Shown here in pieces: positions 22,489-36,170 of a DNA stretch of 64,000 nt. The position numbers and the translations under genes are program-made. Location: NCBI RefSeq assembly GCF_009727055.1, contig NC_052352.1, forward strand, positions 22,729,736 to 22,793,735, given 5' to 3'. Position 1 is the stretch's first letter. Every line of letters begins with the position of its first letter. The DNA comes from Benincasa hispida. Taxonomy: Eukaryota; Streptophyta; Magnoliopsida; Cucurbitales; Cucurbitaceae. The notes beneath the pieces were generated by a model that was not told the origin of the DNA, made no database searches, and saw only the letters and a list, made by a program, of their open reading frames with translations.

Positions 22489-25378
22489 ACCTCTACATAT
22501 CCTCCTTTAGAAGAAATTAAGTTTCAAAATAACAATGATCAAGAAGTGATAGCTTCTACTTTTAAGATGATTGATGTACCTGAAAGTGAAACAAAAGTAC
22601 CAACATCAAAAGATATTAAAAATATACAATTACAGAATAAGTATTCCAATAAAATTTTACATACAATATCCAACCAAGCCAACATTATCCTATAAAATCA
22701 CAACTTAACCAATTGATAAGACAAAACTTTATTTAGACCTTTTGAAATTTTGGATAAAGATTTAAAATTAATTAAAATTTCAAGTAAATATTATCTAATA
22801 ATATTTTAGACAAAATTAACCTTCAATGACAAAACTTAAACCTAAATTCATCAGAAACATTAAATACATCAACATCCAAAGTTAATACCATAAATGAAAC
22901 TCTTGGTAAAAATCATTCTGATTTACATGAACTAGAAGAAGAATTTTGATAACAACCTGGAAGAATAATTTCCCAACCGTACTCTTCAAAAGATAACAAA
23001 TCATTGATACCTAAAATTAAGAAATTATTATTCCAGATCATCTCTCCCTGACATGCAATATGAAGAAAGACATCAATCAATCTAGTCTCAATATATAGAA
23101 AATGACATCTATGAATGGAATATAGATGGCATGACTGAACATCAAATTCTAAATTTAATGCATCAGATGACCTTAGCCACCACTGCTTATAAGATACCCA
23201 AAATACATACCACCAAATTGCTTAAATGCTAATTTTCGGATTTTCTAGAAATTTAAAAGGATGGTGGGATAATTATGTATCCTCAAGTGGCAAAACAAGA
23301 ATATTAATTGTCATTAAAGTTGAACAAAGCGGCTTAGGAATAAGTCAAACACAAGAATGTTGCAACTTTGATTTACACCATTACCAAAAATTTTATTGGA
23401 GAACCCATTCAATTCCAAGAACAAAGTTCTGAAATATTTTCCAACCTTACTTATCCAAAACTTCAAGATCCCAAATGGTATAAGTAAAGTTTACACCCGA
23501 ACAAACTGCAATAATCAATATTGGAAAGAAAATTTCCTCTCAGGATTAATGAAATTATTTGCTGAAAAGATACGCCAAACAATAAGACAAACTTATTAAG
23601 GTAAACTTCCTTAGGATAATCTAACCTATGGTGAACTAATTAACTTTATCAACAATGAAGGATTAGCCTTATGCACAAACTTTAAATTAAGGGCAAAAAT
23701 GAAAAATGAATGTCATAAGCAAAAGCAGAAATTTGGATCTTTTTATGCTCAATATGGTTATGAGAAAATACAGACTCCATCAACAAGAAAATGACCCAAA
23801 ACATTTAGAAGAAAATTTTACAGAAAACCCTATAGAACCCAAGTATATTTTCAAAATAACTAAACCAAGTAAAATTATAAATTAAAACCAAAAGAAAAGA
23901 AATTACTTGTTATAAATGTAGGCAAAAAGGACACATAGCTCCAAACTGTTCTATGAAAGGGAAAAACAATAACTTAGAAAGAGAAGAAGACTTAAAATTA
24001 ATTATTAAATTTATTAATACCTTTAGACCCTCGTCAGACAACACTGAAGAATCCTCTTTAACCAAATTTTTGAAATCCAAGAAAATATTGATAATTCTGA
24101 TTATGAAACATCATTATCCTTTAGTGCTAATCGAATAAAAACATGTACATGCAATAAAACTATAAATATCATTTCAAGAGACCAATAAATTCTTTTTGAA
24201 GCCATTAGTCAAGTAATATTTTGAAAAACTTAAAGACCTTATTATAGAAGAACTAAAACAATAAAGTTTCCAACATTACAATCTTAAAGATATATTTTCT
24301 CGCTACGAACCTAGAACAAAACCAGTAAGTATTTTCGATCTTCAAAGAGAAATAAATACAATAAAAGAAGAAATATCAAACATTAAAAAAGAAAATTCTC
24401 AAGTTAAGTTTGAACTCTTATCACTTCAAACTCAACAAATAATTGATCAACCTTCCACTTCTGAAAATCCTGAAAACATTAAAATTGATAACAAAGCCAA
24501 TGAAATTTCTCTTGAATCTTTTATCAATCTTATCAATAAAGTTCAATTACAAAAATGATACTCTATTATTAATCTTGCCATAAATAAGGAATACTATTTA
24601 ACTCCTAAGGTTTTAATCGACTCAGGAGCTGATCAAAACTGTATATGAGAAGATTTAATACCTAACAAATATTTTGAAAAAACTTCAGAAAAATTACACG
24701 ATGCCAATGATCAAAGATTAAAAATTCGCTACAAACTCTCAAATGCACATATTTGCAATCAAGGATATTGTTTTAAAAATACCTTTATATTAGATAAGGA
24801 CTTAGATGAAGAAATAATAGTAGGAACTCTATTCTCATCTCAACTTTATCCATTCTTGGTAAATGAGAAAGGAATAATCTCAATGATTTTATATCAAAAT
24901 ATTACCTTGGAATCTGTAACTCCATATCTACTAAAACAATATATTCTATTCAAAATTGTTCAATATTTAAATCTGGTTTAATTCTATTAAAAGAAAAACA
25001 CAACAAATACAATTTCTAAAAGAAGAAATAAATCATAAAAGAATTGAAAAACAACTAGATAATCCTTATATTAAACATTAAATTAATCAATTCAAGGAAT
25101 TAATTGAAAAAGAAATATGTGCTTTTATTCCTAATGCCTTATGGGAAAGAATGCAATACATTTTTAGCCTACCATATATTAAAAGATTTCATGAATAAGA
25201 ATTTTTTACCAAAGCAAGACCAATAATGATGAGTGTTGAACTATTAAAAGTCGTACAAAAAAATTCAAGAACTCTTAGAAAAAGGACTCATACGACCTAG
25301 TAAATCACCTTGGAGCTGTGCAACTTTTTATGTTAATAATCAAGCAGAAATTGAATGAGTAGTATCTCGTTTTATAAT
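22489..25378 (+). pseudogene. Endogenous pararetrovirus-like fragment (Caulimoviridae-like polyprotein)
   Basis: An AT-rich block differing from the LTR elements around it. In one frame, interrupted by stops, it carries a CX2CX4HX4C knuckle (23908-23949), a glutamine/lysine-rich coiled-coil-like stretch (about 24340-24480), an aspartic protease motif DSGAD (24619-24633, followed by a stop at about 24646) and an early RT motif around EKGLIRPSKSPW (about 25275-25315). The order coat/knuckle, protease, RT is that of caulimovirid polyproteins. There is no LTR or primer site. The rest of RT and RNase H is cut off by copia F at 25379, and the left side by copia I. It has many stops and frameshifts and cannot be expressed. 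A divergent non-LTR-bounded gypsy element is an alternative; family assignment is inference. Confidence 0.6.
23908..23949 (+). other. CCHC zinc knuckle codons in the pararetrovirus-like fragment
   Basis: Four ligand codons spaced exactly CX2CX4HX4C, uninterrupted, ahead of a charged stretch. This is typical of the nucleic-acid binding end of a coat protein. Confidence 0.7.
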
Positions 25379-27238
25379 TGTTGGGGTTGATACCCTAAAT
25401 ATCGTAGGATCCTATAGTTTGTAATTGTATTGTACAAAAATTTTGTTTATTTAATAAAATTTGAGATGTTTTATTTGACATTTAGTAGCATTAAACCAAC
25501 AAACCGATAAACTATCCAAGGTTATCTTTTGTAGCTTAAACATATATGTAGAGATATACAGTTAAATCATGTTTAAGTGATAACCTAAATGGTCTATGGT
25601 AGATGAATAAGGCTAGAAATCTTATCCTTGTGACACCACGAGTATGACTCACTTTGTAGATGTTACAATTGTTGTAAAGTGCTATAAATGATATGATTCT
25701 GATCATTCATGTGGAAACATGTGAACGGGGGTATTCTATACGATGGAGTTCGTATAAGATCGGACCACGATATGACTAGTCTCATTATAGAATACCGTTC
25801 ATAATAGAGACTTACATTTCACCAGGATGACCATAGGTGAGATGATCGAATCCTGAGTGAGTTGTGAACTCCTGCCTATGAGGGTGGTTCTTTGATTTGT
25901 ATGGGAGAGAATGGTCAGATCATCGACTTAACAAGCCTACCATTGTGGAGATTCGTTCGATTAGGGAGTTGGGAATACAGCTACACAAGACGGAATTCAC
26001 TCCTTTCCCGAGGTCGGGATAAGTAGATAAATTGCTCTATTAAGGACTGATTCCGGGGCTTGAACACCACTACAGTGGCAAAACGGTAATTTTGGCCTAG
26101 TTATACATACGAACAATTTGTGAAGGATCATCGCTCTATTGATTAATTATATTCAGTGGACACAGAAATATATCTGTAGTACGAAGAGTGCAACTATCGA
26201 TCTTTAGTGGAATGCCCAATAGTTAATGGATGTTGAATAATTTAATTAAATAATATAATTAAAGGAGTTTAATTAATTATTCAAGTACCTATAGATTTCA
26301 AGCTACAGAACAGACCTCATGGACCTGTGGCTTAACTAGGATTAAATGAGAATCAATTTTGGATTAATTTGAATTGTTCAAATTAATTAAGAGAATTAAT
26401 TATATGTGATGTAATTAATTTAATTTAATTATATATGATATAATTACTATAATGTATTTGATATATTATAATATAAAGTTATTTGAGAGGAAATAATTAT
26501 TTGAATATGATTCAAATATTAATTATATGAATTGGATTCATATAATTAAATTTAATATAAATGAGATTTATATTAAATATCGTTGATGAGAGAATTAAAA
26601 CTATAGTTTATATTGTATGTGATGCAATATTAAGATAGGTTATATGTTATATATATATAGACACACACACATATACATATACATATAATAAGTTGGTTAT
26701 TATATATATCGATTAATATTTTATTTAATTTTAAATTTAAAATTAAGGGAGGGAAATAACTTCCTTTCCCTATTTTCTCTTAATGAAGATTTTTTCTTCT
26801 TCTTCTTCATTTGTTTTCACAGAGAGTTATCTTTTTTGTTTTTACAGATGAGTTCTGTAATTTGTTCTAGCCTCTTAATCTCTCTTCTCCTCTCTCTCAA
26901 TTCATTTCTTCTTCCAAAAAGATAGAGCCCACAAACTCCTGGATTCTCATCCCAGAGAATACAGAAGAAACCAATTGGAGGTGGCCATTTGGGTTAAATT
27001 AGGATTTCAAATGCGTGGCTTTTTTTGTAGAAAGGAAAAACGTGAAGAAAAGTTATTCAAGGGTTAGTTTTCCATCTCCCTATTCCCTATTCTCTTTTCT
27101 TAATTGTTTATAGCACGCTGTAAAATTTGTTTTCGAATGCATAATATCCTATACTTTTTTGTAAAATTTGTAAACCTATAAAATTTGGGATTTGGGTCTG
27201 ATCCCATTTTTGCTCAAAGACCTTAACTGGTTCCTTCA
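25379..27238 (+). repeat. 5' LTR of copia F
   Basis: TGTTGGGGTTGATACCC to TGGTTCCTTCA, 1860 bp. Compared with other A-like LTRs it has lost a segment near 26068, where GCTTGAACACC joins CTACAGTGGC. A (TA)/(CA) microsatellite lies at about 26645-26710. Confidence 0.82.
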
Positions 27239-27240
27239 AT

Positions 27241-27252
27241 TGGTATCAGAAC
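27241..27252 (+). other. Primer binding site of copia F
   Basis: TGGTATCAGAAC is one base from the tRNA-iMet-complementary TGGTATCAGAGC and sits two bases after the LTR end. Confidence 0.85.
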
Positions 27253-29485
27253 GAGGGTTTTATCCCAATTTTTTTCCAAATTTTTGGAGTTAATTTTATA
27301 GTTTAATAGTGGAATTTTTCATTCTATCAATTTCTTCATGTGATGATTGTTTTCTATGAATGGTTTGTGATTATTAGATGTTTTCAGGATTGGTCAGTTT
27401 AGATTGAGCTTTGTTTTTACAATTTAATTTTTCTGGACCCATGTTTTGGGGCATTTTGTTTGTGATCGAGTCTGTATTTTAATGTTTTTAGTCATTCGTG
27501 ACTATTTCGGTTAAAATCTGGAGAAGACGGGGCCAAAATTGAAGGTTTTTCAATAAACTTTGTGGCTATACAGTGTTGTCTGTAGTACAGCGTTGCAATG
27601 TTGCGATGAGGAAGAACAATTTGTTATTTCCACAACATTGCAACACTCTGAGATGGAAGGAACAAACCGGTTCTCGCTTGGTTAAGTTCCTGATCTATTT
27701 GGTTTACTTGTAATTCGGTCAGCTCGAGCGATTCAGGTTCGGTTTGGAGGCTGGGTGGATTGGTTCGAGCGATTCAAGTCCTAATTCGCTTTTTTTTGAA
27801 CTGGTTGACCATTAATCTTGTAATAGATAGTTACTTTCATTCATTAAATTAATATAAGTGCTATTTAATTTAATTAATTGTATTATTGTCCAATCCCGGT
27901 CCATTAATTATTTTATTAATTATACTTTTGATTTATGATTTTTATTTTTATATATATGTCATAATGGATGTCATATAGTATAAAATCCCACCATAGTTAT
28001 GCATTTAATTTCATGCATCATTTATATTATAAGTGTTATAATATAGTTGCATGATTTATTTTTTATAACATGCTCATGCATCATATAATGTAACTGTTAT
28101 AATATGTTTGCATGCATTAATAATATTGCCATGCATCATTTATATTATAAATGTTATAATATATAGTTTTATGTATGTATGGATGAATGTTATTAATTAT
28201 TTCATTATATTATTATATAATTGTTATATATAGTTAATAATGAAATGGAATTGCACGAAGCATGACATCATTAGGTAATTTATAATTGTTATAATTTACT
28301 AAGTATGTCATTGAATGCAATTGTTTGGTTTGAATTTGTTTCATTTGTTATAAACGTTATAATTAAATGAAATTAGAAATTAAATTCAATAATTCAGAAT
28401 TGCATGTAAATCTTAGGTTAAAATCATTTTTTTAAAATAGTTTTAAAATATGATTCACATAGACCTAAGATCATTTTTCTAATGAGATTAGGATTTAAGT
28501 TTAATTTTTTTAATGAGTTTAATAGGATTAATTTGGTTCTTAATTAAAAGTTTAAATTTGTAACAGATGTACCTATTAGGGATCTTTTGTCTAAGGTTTG
28601 TTCTGTCTGGGTTGAGATATTTAAGTTGATAGAAACGTAACACCCCTGCCTAGGAACTTACTTGGAAAGGTAAATTAGATAGATTTATTACAAGCATGTA
28701 ATGTTTGATTAAAGTTTATGAAAGTGTTTAATAAACATTAATCAAAGTTGTTTAACTATTCAAAGTAAGTGTTACTTTTGGGCAAATTAAACAAAACACT
28801 TAGTGGGAGGAAAATGGGTTATATGATACTTCATTTTACCTTTTAACGTTTCTCCCTAAAAGTTCACAACGTGAGATCTATACTCAGCCTCGAGACATCT
28901 TTGCTTGTGTCCCCCTATGGATGGTGTTTGTATAGATCAATAACATGGTGAATGGAGTGAGTGTTTGTGGGAGTGGGACGTGTGTCAACATATCTCACAG
29001 TCTCTCTAATTAGTTGGTAGTAAAGTTTCATACTCGGTCTCGATGCACCTTTGCTTGTGTCCCCCTACGGATGACATTTGCATTATTCTTTACCTTTAAC
29101 TCTAGTAATGGATAGGATTATTTTAGTTTTTGTCCTAATCGATTTTCCCTACGGTTGGCTCATTGGGACGAAACTTTAGAATCTAAAATGAGGGGTTAGA
29201 CTTACAAGAAATGTTAAGCAAGTTTAACAATTTCTGGACCGAACAATGGTGACTGATACTTACGATAACAGGGAGTTGTTCCATCTATTGGATGAGATAG
29301 TCTCATTTCAGTGAAGGGGCACCTGATCACCCTGCAGTGGCTTGACTCACTGAAACATCATTGCAAAATAAATGTCACTTAGGGTGCATTAGATTATTTT
29401 GCTAAATTTAGCTGGTTTTTCAAAATGAGTTAATGCATAGATTACTAATATAAATAATTTGTATGGTTTCAGCAATTTATTAACT
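27253..29485 (+). other. Untranslated leader of copia F, no gene seen
   Basis: AT-rich, with no protein-like frame. Parts around 28850-29100 are homologous to the leader of copia I, including two copies of a segment containing TTTGCTTGTGTCCCCCTA (28908 and 29051). Confidence 0.6.
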
Positions 29486-29568
29486 ATGATTACTTCGATA
29501 CTTAATTTTCTCATCGTGACAAACTAACGGGCGAAAATTATACAACCTGAAAAAACACAATTGTTCGC
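29486..29568 (+). pseudogene. copia F gag, N-terminal scrap
   Basis: After ATG 29486 the frame is shifted. The Gag signature reads KLTGENYTT-stop-KNT at about 29516-29555 (the tryptophan codon is a stop) and is then interrupted by foreign sequence. Confidence 0.6.
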
Positions 29569-31030
29569 CTCGTAATTTGTATTTAAAAGTGCTTATGAAT
29601 GAAGATGAAAGATGATAACTTAGGTGAATGGTGATGATTGATGAATTAAGTGAATGGTGATGATTGATGAATTACTTCTATATGTGAGAAGAATGGGCGA
29701 TGCGTTAAAGTGGTTGTGGTTCACATATAATGTGTATAAGCTTTCCTGAATCAAACCCAAGTATAAATCTGACTCAAGCTTCTTGGTAAGTCCAAGGTAG
29801 AACATGAGGATTTTTTACAGTCTAATGCAGTCCTTGCATTATTTCAATTGTAGATGGATCTTAGATTAATGAGAGTGACGATTGTTTGTACTAACCTCAA
29901 TGCACGCATGCAAGAAAATATAGGAGTTCGAGGGGAAAAAGGGGAATCTATAGGTGAATGGTGCTAAGTGCTTGGGGTTATGCATCGATTCAAAACTAGA
30001 TGAACAAGTGTATGAAGATGTGGGAGTGGAATGAAGATGATATGGATGCTTGTTTACAAACCAAGTGTATGTGTATGCATTAGGTCTCTATTCCTTAAAT
30101 CGTGTTGTTCAACATTTCTCAATACGAATATCACATGTATTCTTATCTCTAGGGTGCATGCGTTGGAGACAAAGAAATGTAAAAGAATTCACTAGTATTT
30201 TTATATCTAGACCTATTATGCATTCAGACTCAATGCGCTCTGTAGTTAACCTACTCTCTCGAACAGTTTAACTAAGTAATAACTTTAATCAAGTGATCAA
30301 GAGGATTAAAGCATGGAATTTAAGTATGTAATGACTCATAAAAATGGCAGTCGCACACAAATTTGAATGTAAACAAAGGAACAAGTGTGGACTGATCAAA
30401 TGTAAGATTGAATTTAAAGATAGCAAATACGTTTATAACAATCTCAACTTAAGCGAATGGGCTGGTAAATGAAAATGAGAAGTAAAAGAAGAGAAAGAAG
30501 TCAAGCCACAAAGTTCAATCTCTTGTCCTCTTTGGCTTGATTTAAATGCTTGTTACAACCAACTTGGTGAAAAAATGATGAAGAATTCTCTCTCGAGCTT
30601 AGTTTCTAACAAGTATTCTTGATCAACGATCACAATGGACCTTTTCCTTTTCCTATCTTCTTCTTGCAACAATAGAGTTCCTGGCTATCTGAATTCTCTA
30701 AAGTTTCTAATGTGTCTAACTTCTTTCTCTTGGCGGTAAGAGTTCCTATTTGGAAGCATTTTCTTCAACAACTTGTGACAAAACTCACATTAAATTCCAT
30801 GCCTTGGTCAGCCGCCTGCCATTTCAAAGCTTTTCAGATGCCACCAGTCAGATGCTCATACCTGCAAGTGGTGATTTGATAGAAAAAGCGCGAGCCAATG
30901 TATCTCTTCTACGTCGGACATATTTAGATGCATGCCCTTGTGTTAGCATGGTATGTATGCGTTAGTGATGTGTTAAGGAATTTTATGTGTTTTTCCTTGA
31001 GATGAATGCAATTTTAATCATTATGAATCC
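29569..31030 (-). mobile_element. Athila-like LTR fragment in copia F gag (approximate ends)
   Basis: Read on the minus strand, 29820-29700 contains CTTGGACTTACCAAGAAGC and a following TATACTTGGGTTTGATTC, matching the U5-like end of the B-family LTRs (GACTTACCAGGAAACTC...). The rest is diverged, with small frames that are not protein-like. Ends and TSD could not be fixed by eye. Confidence 0.4.
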
Positions 31031-31910
31031 TAATTGTTCCAATCTTTAAGAGACAATAACTTGTATTTCTACAAGTTATCAATAATCAACATGATTTTAA
31101 TCATCGATGACCTCCATTTTGTCCTTATAGAGGATTGTCCTTCTATTCCTGCTCTCAGTGGCACTCAAATGTTCAAGAGGCATACAAATGTTGGACAAGG
31201 GCAAACGAGAAGGCCCGAACGTATATCTTGTCAAGTATTGGCTAAGAAGCATGAGTCCATGGCCATTAGATCATAAAGTCCCTATGGGGAATGTTTAGAC
31301 AACAGTCTGCACAACTCAGGCACGACGCTCTTAAACACATCTTCAATGCCCATATGCAAGAAGGGGTATCTGTTACAGAGCATGTTCTCAACATGATGGT
31401 CCATTTCAACGCGGCGAAGATGAATGGGTCTGTCATTGATGAATTCAGTCAAGTTAGCTTCATTTTGGAGTCTTTACCTGAAAGTTTCCTATAGTTCCAT
31501 AGCAATGTTGTTTTGAACAGATTGACTACAACCTGACCACCTTGTTTAATGGGCTTCAGACTTTTTAGTCCTTGATGAAAAATAAGGAACAAAAGGGAAA
31601 GGTAAATATTGCCTCATCCTCAAAGAAGTTCTACAGAGAATTGTCCTTTGGAACTAAGTCTGTGCCTTTTTCTTCCAGCACCAAAAAGTTAAAGAAGAAG
31701 AAAGGTGGAAAGAGGGAAGCTAACCCACCAGTTGCTGTTTAGAAGGGTAAGAAGGCTAAGGCTACAGAGGGAATCTGTTTTCATTACAACCACGAGGGAC
31801 ATTGAAAGAGAAACTGTCCCAAATACTCGGCAAAAAAGAAGAAGGCCAAGCAAGGTAAATATGATTCGCTTATATTGGAGACCTTTTTAGTGGAGAATGA
31901 TGACTTTACC
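31031..31910 (+). pseudogene. copia F gag, main part with damaged CCHC knuckle
   Basis: Readings ILIIDDLHFVLIEDCP, then MFRQQSAQLRHDALKHIFNA and EGVSVTEHVLNMMVHFNAAK, are the plant copia Gag helical domain. A lysine-rich linker follows. The knuckle at 31776-31817 is broken: the second cysteine is tyrosine and the tryptophan before KRNC is a stop. Frameshifts separate the blocks at about 31276 and 31494. Confidence 0.75.
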
Positions 31911-32108
31911 TGGATAATTGATTTAGGCACCACTAACCATGCTTGTTCTATATTTTAGGGAATTAGTTCCTAATGGTAACTGGAAGCTAGGGAGATGACG
32001 ATACGTGTTGGAACTGGGCACGTCGTGTTAGCTATGGTAGTGGGAGAGCTCAGATTCTGCTTATAGAAATCCTATATTTTATTAGACAATGTATTTGTGG
32101 TTCAATTA
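31911..32108 (+). pseudogene. copia F protease remnant
   Basis: WIIDLGTTNHACS occupies the place of the usual aspartic protease motif (D-S-G-A/T), with serine replaced by leucine. Decay with stops follows. Integrase, normally about 400 codons, is missing between this and RT at 32109. Confidence 0.6.
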
Positions 32109-32513
32109 AGTTTGGGATCTAGTAGATCAACTTGATGAGGTAAAACCTATAGGTTGCAAATTTATCTACAAGAGAAAATTGGGTGCTGATGGAAAGGTGC
32201 AAACCTTCAAAGCTAGACTTGTGGCAAAGGGTTATACTTGGGAGTCGACTATGAGGAGGCTTTCTCACTTGTTTCCATGTTGAAATCTATTTGGATCCTC
32301 CTAACCATTGCCTCATATTATGACTATCAGATATGGCAAATAGATGTCAAGACTGCTTTTCTGGATGATAATTTTAAGGAGACCATTTATATGGAGAAGC
32401 CTGAGAGATTCATAACCCAAGGTAAAAAGCAAAAGATTTGCAAGCTTAATCAGTCCATTTATGGATTGAAGCAAGCTTCTCGATCTTGGAATATAAGATT
32501 TGATACTATGATC
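32109..32513 (+). pseudogene. copia F reverse transcriptase, N-terminal part
   Basis: VWDLVDQLDEVKPIGCKFIY and ADGKVQTFKARLVAKGYT, then after a frameshift DYEEAFSLVSMLKSI, QIDVKTAFLDD and KICKLNQSIYGLKQASRSW: fingers and palm of copia RT, including the first catalytic aspartate region (DVKTAFLDD). Truncated after RFDTM by the 3' LTR start, so the YVDD active site is absent. Confidence 0.8.
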
Positions 32514-33304
32514 TATTGGGGTTGATTCCCTGAATCTCATAGGGTGCTATAGTTTGTTATTGTATTGTACAAACAGTTTATTTATGTAATAAAATATATG
32601 ATGTTTTATTTCAAAATTAGTTGCATTAACTAGAAACCAATAAACTAACATCCCAGGTTATCTTGTAGCTTAAACATTTATGTTGAGACATACAAAAGGA
32701 TCATGTTTAAGTGACAATCTAAATGGTTTGTAGTAGATGGATAAGGCTGGGATACTTTATCCTGGTGACACTACGAGTAGGCTGGGATACTTTATCCTAG
32801 TCTTATACACTACGAGTATGACTCGCTTTAAGTTACAATTGTTGTAAAGTATTACAAATGATCTGATCCTGATCATTCATATGAGCCATGTGGGTGGGGA
32901 TATTCTATACAAAGGAGTTTGATAAGACCGGACCATGAAATGTTTAGTCTTATTATATAACGTCGTTCATAATAAAGACTTACATTTCACCAAGATGACC
33001 ATAGGTAACATGACTTGAAGGCGGTCATATGATTTGTATGGGTGAGAGTGGCCGATCGTCGACTCAACAAGCTACAATTTTAAAGATTTGTTTGATTAGG
33101 GAGCTGGAAACACAACTACACAAGAAGGAATTCACTCATTCCCTAATGTCGGGGCAAGTAGATAAATTGCTCCTTGAAAGACTGATTCTGGGGCTTGAAC
33201 AATGTGGCGCCACACCCTCTCCTGACCTGAGAGGGGTTTGGTCATAGTTAGACTAAGATATATTGTTCATTAGAGGGATTGATGGTACTTAAGAAGTTAA
33301 ATGT
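32514..33304 (+). repeat. 3' LTR of copia F, truncated by copia H
   Basis: Begins TATTGGGGTTGATTCCC (TG changed to TA) and follows the 5' LTR (25379 onward). A local duplication of GGCTGGGATACTTTATCCT occurs at about 32752 and 32782. It stops at the AATGT (33300-33304) that borders copia H. Confidence 0.7.
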
Positions 33305-35374
33305 TGAAGAAAATCGGACACGAGGATTTCCATGAGCAGCGGAAGGATCTTTTTAAATTTCAATTGTATATGAACATTACAATTACAATCATAAACAGAA
33401 ACATAGGTTATGCGAAATATAGAAATTACAGCTTGCTATACAATAGATCAAGGACAAGAATCAACACACCTTTGTAGACTCATCTTCAAGTTCCTTGATC
33501 ACGATGCTCAATCACAACAACACAGCAACACACGAATGTTCTTCCAACACAACTGATACACTGCACGATCACCGCGCACTCGAACTAAGCGATCGCTAAG
33601 GTCATGAACACCCCGAACACTACAAACGACCTCAACAGAACCTCGACTATGTCGAGTTGAGTATGACACCACCAAGAAGGTTACCTGAGTATTCTCAGTG
33701 TGAAAATCTAAAGGGTGGGCTCTGTGTGGACATGGTTAGAGGCAGAAAATCGGAGGAACCACAGACATGTAAATGATTGAGCAAATGGGAGATGGAACAG
33801 CCTATCGTATATGTTGATGCCCAATCATTTAGCTAATCGTCTAGCTGAGTGTCTATCGTGTAAAAACACTCCACGATCATTTAGCTAACTCCAAGTTGTC
33901 ACTTAGTAAATCTGATTTATTTGATAACTAACCGTGAGAATTTTTCGAGATTGGAAATCTCAAATTAACAATTTTGCAAATCCCTTACTTTTCTTACTAA
34001 AATTAGGAAAATATTTTTTCTTTTATCTCATGGTTAACATGAAACCACCAATAACCTCTCACACAATTGGTTATTAGAGAAAAAGAGATAATTATCCAAT
34101 AATTAATATTATTATAAATATAAATGATAACTAATTTACCATAATATATTTAAAACCTATAGTTTAATATTTCATCTCATGAAACATATAAACCATAGCT
34201 CTTTTTCTATTCCATGGCACTTAATGTAAATCTCATTTACATTAATCCTCCACTTGATGTATCTCATACTGATCATATTTTATATAATTGAATTACCTCT
34301 TGTCAATTTGAACATTTTAAATTAACACCAAGAATTGAACCTCAACTTGAATCCATTGAGGTACCAAGGGGACCTTATGGACCTGTAGCTCGAAGCTGCA
34401 ACGGTACGTGAATAACTGACTAAACTCTTTAGTCATGGATCCACCATCCGTTAACTGCCAGATACTCCACTAAAGACCGACAGCTGAACTCTCCTTACTA
34501 CAGATATATTATGTGTCCATTTTAACCAATCAACTGTGCGACAACCCTTCAAAGATCGCTCGTAAGTACAACTAGACCAATAATCGTTATACCTCTGTAG
34601 TTACATCTTACTCTTTAAGTACCACTGATCCCTTTAATAAACATAGGTCATAGTTCTACTATGACTGAGTCCTCTCTTCCAAAGAAAAGTTGTGGCCACT
34701 ATGTTTAAGCCCTGGAATCAGCCCTTAAGGGAGCAATCTATCTACTTACCCCTGCTTCGGGGAAGGAGTGAATTCCACCTTGTGTAATTGAGTTCCCAGC
34801 TCCCAAATCAAACAAGTCCCTAAAAAGGTAGGCATGTTGAGTTAGCAATCTGACCACTCTCACCCATACTATATAAAGGATCGCCCTCAAAGGTAGGAGT
34901 GCCCAAAACACTCAAGATTGAGGTAGTGTCACCTATGGTCATTTAGATGAGATGTAAGTCTTGAGTATCAACGACGTTATATACAGAGTTTAGTCATCTC
35001 ATGGTCCGATCTTATACAAACTCTTTATATAGGATACCCCTGCTCGCATGTCTCCACATGAATGGTCAGGATCTACCATCTGTAGTAGTTTACAACACTT
35101 GCAAACCTCTATAAAGCGGGTCGTATCTGTAGTGTCACAAGGATCAGGTATCCCACTTTAATCCTTATACTACAGACCTATATACGTTATCACTTAAGGC
35201 ATGATCCACTTGTATATCTCATATACATGCTTAAGTTTACATAAGATAAACATGGAGCTTTGTTTATTGTTTATGAGTAAATGGCAGAATGAAATAATTA
35301 TTATTTTATTCATAAACAATGTGTATAATTACAAACAACGAGACTCCGGGAGAATTAGGACACCAATCCCAACA
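33305..35374 (-). repeat. 3' LTR of copia H (A' type)
   Basis: 2070 bp. On the minus strand it runs TGTTGGGATTGGTGTCC (35374) to CCGATTTTCTTCA (33305). It is the best intact copy of the A' family and aligns with the solo LTR at 4349-5899 plus 9499-10121. Confidence 0.85.
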
Positions 35375-35481
35375 ATTTCTCACTTATCCTAATGCCTCAG
35401 GAGACCGATGTACAATATAATATAACACATGTACAATATACAATAAACTAGGGCATACCTTAGTATCATCTTCAACTTGCC

Positions 35482-36170
35482 CTAGACAAGGTGTCGCATA
35501 TCCCGTAGACCCAGACTCTCCAGGTGACCCTCAAACACTTTAGCCGTGAGAACCTTTGTAAAGGGATCAGCAACGTTGTGCTTTGATGCGATCTTCGTGA
35601 CTATCACATCACCGCGATGCACCATCTCCCTGATCAAGTGGTATTTTCGATCTATATACTTACCTCGACGATGACTCTGAGGCTCCTTCGAATTTGCCAC
35701 AACCCCGCTGTTATTGCTATAAAGAGTGATAGGCAAATCCATATTTGGAACAACTTCCAAATTTGAAAAGAATTTCCTCAGTCAAACAACCTCCTTAGCT
35801 ACTTCACAAGTGGCTACTTATTCGGCTTCCATAGTGGAGACTGCGATGCATCCTTGCTTGATGCTTCGATACACTACAACCCTTCCATTTAGAGTGAACA
35901 CTGACCCCAATGTCGATTTGCGAGAATCTCTATCGGTCTGAAAGTCCGAGTCTGTGTATCCTGTAAGGATCAGATCCTTATCTCCATACACGAGCATGTA
36001 GTACCTCATTCTCAAAAGATACTTAAGGATCGTCTTGACCGTCGTCCAGTGATCAAATCCTGGATTAGCTGATACCGACTGACAATCCCTACTGCATAGC
36101 AAATTTCAGGTCTGGTACACAACATTGCATATATTTAGCTTCCTACAGCTGAAGCATAGGGAATTCGTGT
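35482..36170 (-). pseudogene. copia H RNase H region
   Basis: On the minus strand: WTTVKTILKYLLRMRYYML, LTGYTDSDFQTDRDSRKSTLG, then after a stop/frameshift TLYSNNSGVVANSKEPQSHR, REMVHRGDVIV and the Pol tail ESLGLRDMRHLV-stop. The catalytic D of GYTDSDF and the SNNS segment (usually DN/SN) are visible. Ty1-type RNase H degrades the RNA strand of the replication hybrid. Broken by a stop before VATCEVAKE. Confidence 0.8.

Larger units (their letters stand above)
25379..33304 (+). mobile_element. Ty1/copia retrotransposon F, internally deleted
   Basis: 5' LTR 25379-27238, primer site 27241-27252, long leader, damaged gag, protease remnant, first part of RT, then directly the 3' LTR from 32514. 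Integrase is deleted between protease (about 31960) and RT (32109), and the rest of RT plus RNase H between 32513 and the LTR. The 3' LTR is itself cut at 33304 by copia H. It interrupts the pararetrovirus-like fragment on its left. Its other flank is not in the window, so no TSD can be checked. Confidence 0.78.
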
